The notes beneath the pieces are model-generated. The model had not been told where the DNA came from. It did no database searches and saw only the letters and a list, made by a program, of their open reading frames with translations. Below are positions 33,150 to 36,195 of a stretch of 36,195 nucleotides of DNA, one piece after another. Source of the stretch: Scatosoma sp045542595 (GTDB lineage: Bacteria > Bacillota > Clostridia > Christensenellales > Borkfalkiaceae); the NCBI GenBank assembly GCA_045542595.1, contig JAZQLI010000031.1:1-36195 (forward strand), given 5' to 3'. A program made the translations under genes and the position numbers. Every line of letters begins with the position of its first letter. The first letter of the stretch is position 1.

Positions 33150-33494
33150 TTACTTTTTGCCTGTTGATTTGATCTCAGGCTTTTTGAAGGTTTTGATAAT
33201 ACTATGTAAGATTTCTTTTTCTTCCCCTTCAGACTCTTCAAACAATCGCGCCAAGAGTTCGTATTGACTATCCGTAAGATATTTCATACCGAGGCGAAAC
33301 CCTTCTACGACTTGTATCCCCCCGCCGACTCCTGGTGTAGTATAGATAGGATATGATAAGCTTAAAATCACGATATCTCTTTTTATTGTTGCTTTACTAA
33401 CCTGCAACTCAAAAGCCAAATTATCTAAAGTCTCTTTTCTTCGTTCACACAAAATACTTAGAAGCGCTACTCTACGCTCTGCTGTCTTCATCAT
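33150..33494 (-). CDS. Helix-turn-helix transcriptional regulator
   Basis: The 114-aa protein has an N-terminal DeoR/HTH_11-type winged helix (ERRVALLSILCERRKETLDN, LAFELQVSKATIKRDIVIL), a GVGGGIQVVEG wing, and a helical C-terminal part that may dimerise. It is short for a full DeoR regulator because it has no sugar-binding domain; I recall similar short forms in gut Firmicutes mobile elements. GAGGAG lies 9 bases before the ATG. The start codon overlaps the stop of a 36-aa ORF, so the two are co-translated. An inverted repeat upstream may be its operator. It lies next to the transfer genes and is a good candidate for their regulator. Confidence 0.8.
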   Translation of the reverse strand: MMKTAERRVALLSILCERRKETLDNLAFELQVSKATIKRDIVILSLSYPIYTTPGVGGGIQVVEGFRLGMKYLTDSQYELLARLFEESEGEEKEILHSIIKTFKKPEIKSTGKK

Positions 33495-33601
33495 ATTTTT
33501 GTGCTCCTCAACTGTTCGTGGTAAGATTTTAATATCAAAAGGGCTAACCTATTGAGCTCTTTTAAAAAATATTTTTTATTTTTTGAAAATTTTTTCCTCA
33601 T
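33491..33601 (-). CDS. 36-aa basic protein coupled to the regulator gene
   Basis: An ATG at 33601 with GGAGG 5 bases upstream opens a 36-codon frame beginning MRKKFSKNKKYFLKELNRLA and ending EQLRSTKI. Its TGA overlaps the ATG of the HTH gene, which strongly suggests real translation and coupling. The peptide is a basic, amphipathic helix; no family is recognised. It could be a regulator partner, or a leader peptide whose translation controls HTH synthesis. Confidence 0.6.
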   Translation of the reverse strand: MRKKFSKNKKYFLKELNRLALLILKSYHEQLRSTKI

Positions 33602-33618
33602 AATTTCCTCCATTGCTA

Positions 33619-33638
33619 AAATTCGTTTTGTCGAATTT
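33619..33638. promoter_or_regulatory. Inverted repeat, candidate operator of the HTH regulator
   Basis: Perfect 7-base arms AAATTCG and CGAATTT are separated by six bases. The site lies 18 bases upstream of the 36-aa ORF start, where a repressor would block the mini-operon. The size suits a dimeric HTH protein. No well-formed promoter was found, so assignment is by position and symmetry. Confidence 0.5.
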
Positions 33639-33705
33639 CGCTGTCGGAGACGCACGAATAAGATAAAAAATTCTCGTTTTTAGTAATAATTTGTCGATAG
33701 GGCAA

Positions 33706-33749
33706 AATAAAAAGCACCTATCTCGCAGATTTCTCTGCTCAATAGATGC
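33706..33749 (-). terminator. Terminator downstream of the ROK kinase gene
   Basis: On the minus strand GCATCTAT pairs with ATAGGTGC (one G-U), enclosing a second hairpin GCAGA-GAAA-TCTGC, followed by TTTTTATTTT. It is a strong two-part intrinsic terminator. It would end the isomerase/kinase transcript and separate it from the HTH mini-operon, so it is a plausible marker of the chromosome side of the junction. Confidence 0.8.
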
Positions 33750-33784
33750 TCTAAAAAATTTATTTAATTCTTTTGTTTTTCCCC

Positions 33785-33856
33785 TTACGCTATTATATCA
33801 AGTCTGTATTCGCTGCTTTTTACAAGCAGCGTAGCGCAGGTTATTCCCCAACGCAT
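33785..33856 (-). CDS. Possible 23-aa ORF after the ROK kinase gene
   Basis: An ATG at 33856 opens a frame beginning MRWGITCATLLVKSSEYRLD and ending before the terminator. An AAGGAG lies about 13 bases upstream, which is rather far. A hairpin CGCTGC/GCAGCG (33811-33831) lies inside the frame. It may be a genuine small gene, or just a spacer with a structured element. No function can be given. Confidence 0.25.
   Translation of the reverse strand: MRWGITCATLLVKSSEYRLDIIA
33792..33800 (-). promoter_or_regulatory. Extended -10 element (TGATATAAT)
   Basis: TG-A-TATAAT on the minus strand is a good extended -10. No matching -35 is seen 17 bases away. If active, it would make a short RNA of about 70 bases ending at the terminator at 33706-33749. 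It also lies inside the possible 23-aa frame, so it may be fortuitous. Confidence 0.3.
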
Positions 33857-33904
33857 TATTTCTTTTGTTCTCCTTTTAATTTTATCTAAAGTTTTAAAAA
33901 AATC

Positions 33905-35515
33905 TTATTCTATACATAGAGCAGCCGCACCAAGTAAACCTGCGTTGTTCACAAGTGTTGCCGTAATTATTTTTACTTGCGGCCCTTTATTTCCTGCGAA
34001 TATTTCTTTATTGACAAACTCTTGCAAAGGTTTAATAAGATTATCCCCTTGCGCACATACGCCACCGCCCAAAATAACTGCTTCGGGACGGAATTCGTTT
34101 GCAATATTCGTTATCCCTACGCCAAGTTTTTCGATATATCCGTCCACAACCAATTTTGCGGTTTTATCGACATCTTTATAATCAAACGCCGTCTTGCCCG
34201 TTACGTTTTCTATACTACCTATTTTCCACATTTTACTTTGTTTATCCGCAAGCATAGCACGTTTTGTATCACGAATAAGTGCCGTTGCAGATGCATACGC
34301 TTCCAAACAACCTTTTCTTCCGCAGGTACATTTTTCTCCACCTACTACGATAACGGAATGCCCAAGCTCCGCACCTGCCGAACGGTTACCCTCAAACAGT
34401 TTACCGTCGATAATAATACCACCGCCCACTCCTGTACCCAGCGTAAGCATTACCGTATTGTTATAATCTTTCCCGCAACCGAATTTGGTTTCGCCAAGCG
34501 CCGCTACGTTTGCATCATTGGCTATCTTTACAGACAAGCCTGTTTGCTTTTCCACTTCGTCCGATATAAAGAAATGTTCCCAGCCAAGGTTATTAGAATA
34601 CACCACTTCGCCTTTTGCGCTGTCTATCATACCCGGTACGCCCATACCGATACCGACGATATCGCTTGCCGTCATATTAACTTGTTCAAGCAATCTTTTG
34701 CAAAGATTTGCGATATTCAACGCAACCCTGTCTGCCCCTTTTTCACTTTCTGTAGGCACTTTGTCGCTTATAAGGATATGCCCAAGGTCGTCTACTATAC
34801 CACCTTTGATAAACGTTCCGCCTAAATCAATACCGATATAATATTTGCGGATTTCCGTCATAATAATTTCCATCTCCCCTTTTAAAGTATATTTCCCAAA
34901 GTTCGCGGGAACAAAAAAGCTATCTCCCGTCTGGATGGTTTGTCCGTCTATTACGCCTTGCCCTTTTACGCAAGTAATACATTGAAAGGTTTTGTTATCC
35001 GCCCGTAAAACTTCGCTTTTAACGCAAAGTTTCTTTACGGTAAAGTATTTACTTACCCCAAGCATATCGCCCGTTAAAGGCGTGTTTTTATGCTTTGTAA
35101 GTTTCGTTACTCGCAAAGCCTTCTCTATATGTAATTCTCGTTCGTTGCCGTTTTTATCTTTGCGACCATAATCGTATACACGATAGGTCAAATTACTGTT
35201 TTGCTGTATTTCGCAAATCAAACAACCTTTGCCGATTGCGTGAATCGTTCCCGACGGAATAAAATAATATTCTCCTGCTTTGACCTCGTAAAAATTAAGT
35301 AGTTCCGTTAAGCGTTTCTCTTTGATTGCCGTTTCGTATTCATCTTTAGTTACATCACGATTAAAACCAAGATATATACCTGCGCCTTGTTCCGCTTCGA
35401 CGATATACCACATTTCCGTTTTTCCAAACGAGTTTTCGTGTTTTAAAGCATATTCATCCGACGGGTGTACTTGTACGGATAAATTGTCTTTCGCATCAAT
35501 AAACTTTATAAGCAC
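33905..35515 (-). CDS. Phosphomannose isomerase (C-terminal part) fused to a ROK-family sugar kinase
   Basis: One frame holds two enzymes. Residues 1 to about 215 are the body of a type I mannose-6-phosphate isomerase: LSVQVHPSDEYA, KTEMWYIVEAE and IPSGTIHAIG carry the metal-binding His and Glu residues. From about residue 219 (MTEIRKYYIGIDLGGTFIKG) comes a complete ROK kinase with NDANVAALGE, GTGVGGGIIIDG and the zinc-type signature GAELGHS...CTCGRKGCLEAY. The kinase part alone is 318 aa, the usual glucokinase length, and could start at the ATG at 34861. The isomerase N-terminus lies in another frame upstream. Kinase plus isomerase would take mannose to fructose 6-phosphate. This is chromosome-type metabolism, not transfer. 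Confidence 0.85.
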   Translation of the reverse strand: MLIKFIDAKDNLSVQVHPSDEYALKHENSFGKTEMWYIVEAEQGAGIYLGFNRDVTKDEYETAIKEKRLTELLNFYEVKAGEYYFIPSGTIHAIGKGCLICEIQQNSNLTYRVYDYGRKDKNGNERELHIEKALRVTKLTKHKNTPLTGDMLGVSKYFTVKKLCVKSEVLRADNKTFQCITCVKGQGVIDGQTIQTGDSFFVPANFGKYTLKGEMEIIMTEIRKYYIGIDLGGTFIKGGIVDDLGHILISDKVPTESEKGADRVALNIANLCKRLLEQVNMTASDIVGIGMGVPGMIDSAKGEVVYSNNLGWEHFFISDEVEKQTGLSVKIANDANVAALGETKFGCGKDYNNTVMLTLGTGVGGGIIIDGKLFEGNRSAGAELGHSVIVVGGEKCTCGRKGCLEAYASATALIRDTKRAMLADKQSKMWKIGSIENVTGKTAFDYKDVDKTAKLVVDGYIEKLGVGITNIANEFRPEAVILGGGVCAQGDNLIKPLQEFVNKEIFAGNKGPQVKIITATLVNNAGLLGAAALCIE

Positions 35516-35535
35516 GGGGAAGAAAGGAAAAACTT

Positions 35536-35739
35536 TTACGTTCTCCCCAGATCTTTTTCCGTTACGGTTTCCGCAAGCGTTTTGCCGTCTACAAGTCGCG
35601 TTAAACCGTCTTTATGGAAAGACAGTTCCCAGCTTTCCGCGCAAGGCGTTTTATCCGTTTGTTTTCCGTATTTCGTTTTTAATTTTTCCCCGCCCCAAAG
35701 ATAATCTTTGCATTCGGGATATAATTTAAATATTCTCAT
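35536..35739 (-). pseudogene. manA: N-terminal fragment of the phosphomannose isomerase, frameshifted
   Basis: The 67-codon frame begins MRIFKLYPECKDYLWGGEKL, the normal start of a type I phosphomannose isomerase, with CAESWELSFHKDG further on. It runs through VTEKDLG and then stops after RT. One extra G in the GGGG run (35545-35548 on the minus strand) would read DLGENVKVFPFFPVLIKFID and join the next ORF perfectly. So the gene is either broken by a one-base deletion in a homopolymer or mis-sequenced. No good ribosome site precedes the ATG, which lies 7 bases after the transporter stop, suggesting coupling. Confidence 0.85.
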
Positions 35740-35746
35740 ACTGCAT

Positions 35747-36195
35747 TTACAAAAAGTTAATCAGCGCTAATGCCCCTACGCATAAAACGATTCCTATAAT
35801 ATTCCTTATTGTTATTTTTTCCTTGTAGAATATTGCCCCAACTAAAATAGTAATCACTATCCCTATTGCATAGGAAACGGAAAATAAAATAGCCGAACTG
35901 ATATGTTTACCAAGTTCTGTCACCAACATATTGATAACAAAAATAGCAAACGCTAATATCAATCCACAAACAAGCAACACTTTAGGTAATGTACAACTTT
36001 GCTTTTCTTCAACCTCATTTTCCAATGTTTTAACTTTATTATTTTTTACTAACGAGGAAATACCATATCCTACGTATAATATGATGGCATTTAACGCAAA
36101 CATTAAAAACGAATACGCCGCAACACTGCCATTAGGCACAACTACCGCAAATGCCTTTTGCGCGACCATTGTTCCTCCGCCAGCAAATAAAGTTA
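35747..36195 (-). CDS. EamA/DMT-type transporter, truncated at the right edge
   Basis: The frame is open to the right edge of the window (codons reading TLFAGGGT precede the first internal ATG at 36169), so this is the C-terminal part of a longer gene. About four or five membrane helices are visible. The last pair, SAILFSVSYAIGIVITILVG and IRNIIGIVLCVGALALINFL with the YKEKIT loop, matches the end of drug/metabolite transporter (EamA) proteins. The substrate is unknown. It lies upstream of the isomerase gene with an 8-base gap and is probably in the same operon, hinting at sugar uptake, though DMT proteins are diverse. Confidence 0.7.
   Translation of the reverse strand, partial: TLFAGGGTMVAQKAFAVVVPNGSVAAYSFLMFALNAIILYVGYGISSLVKNNKVKTLENEVEEKQSCTLPKVLLVCGLILAFAIFVINMLVTELGKHISSAILFSVSYAIGIVITILVGAIFYKEKITIRNIIGIVLCVGALALINFL

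Noticed and set aside
378..33848. Direct repeat GTTATTCCC at 378-386 and 33840-33848 as an attachment core
   Set aside because: Only 9 bases, expected by chance at this length, and the flanks do not match convincingly; an empty-site comparison would decide.
35536..35560. Programmed frameshift joining the isomerase halves
   Set aside because: No standard slippery heptamer or downstream structure is evident; a homopolymer deletion or sequencing error explains it more simply.

Overview
The window looks like low-to-moderate GC Firmicutes DNA, most likely of an uncultured Clostridia-type gut bacterium. The grounds are strong AGGAGG ribosome sites, frequent TTG starts, Gram-positive signal peptides, and gene families typical of clostridial integrative conjugative elements (ICEs). 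Every convincing gene reads on the minus strand. No rRNA, tRNA, CRISPR array or insertion sequence was seen.

Layout in window coordinates. (1) 1-149 is the start of a truncated hypothetical gene, followed by an AT-rich spacer with palindromes that probably holds one element end. (2) 545-3860 is an integration module: two overlapping large serine recombinases and a small protein. (3) 4019-5088 holds a signal peptidase I and a DUF3268 zinc-finger gene. Behind a near-consensus promoter, the latter has a structured leader RNA with its own terminator. (4) 5209-22126 is a block of two giant Ig-repeat surface proteins, an S1-domain protein, a VirB4 ATPase with a PrgI-like N-terminus, a VirB6-like membrane protein, two ectodomain-bearing pilin-like proteins, a short pilin, a VirD4-like protein without nucleotide motifs, and a small membrane protein. 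(5) 22137-32702 is a more canonical conjugation set: VirD4, a replication-relaxation-like protein, DUF6100- and DUF5697-like proteins, VirB4, PrgI, a CD1108-like membrane protein, VirB6/TrbL and a VirB2-like pilin. (6) 32703-33601 is an intergenic region with a long inverted repeat, then a helix-turn-helix regulator coupled to a 36-aa protein. (7) 33602-36195 looks chromosomal: a phosphomannose isomerase/ROK sugar-kinase fusion broken by a frameshift, and a truncated EamA-like transporter.

The most interesting reading is that the element carries two type IV secretion gene sets. The right-hand set looks like an ordinary Gram-positive conjugation apparatus. The left-hand set has its own VirB4, VirB6-like protein and pilins, but its VirD4 counterpart has lost the ATPase motifs. 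It also carries large surface proteins, one of which ends in the same two-helix module as the pilins. I infer a surface appendage or mating-contact system evolved from, or working with, the conjugation machine. No relaxase was recognised, so DNA transfer is not proven from this window.

Functions rest on motif reading by eye; no database search was run. Start codons were chosen from ribosome-binding sites and gene overlaps, and doubtful ones are flagged.
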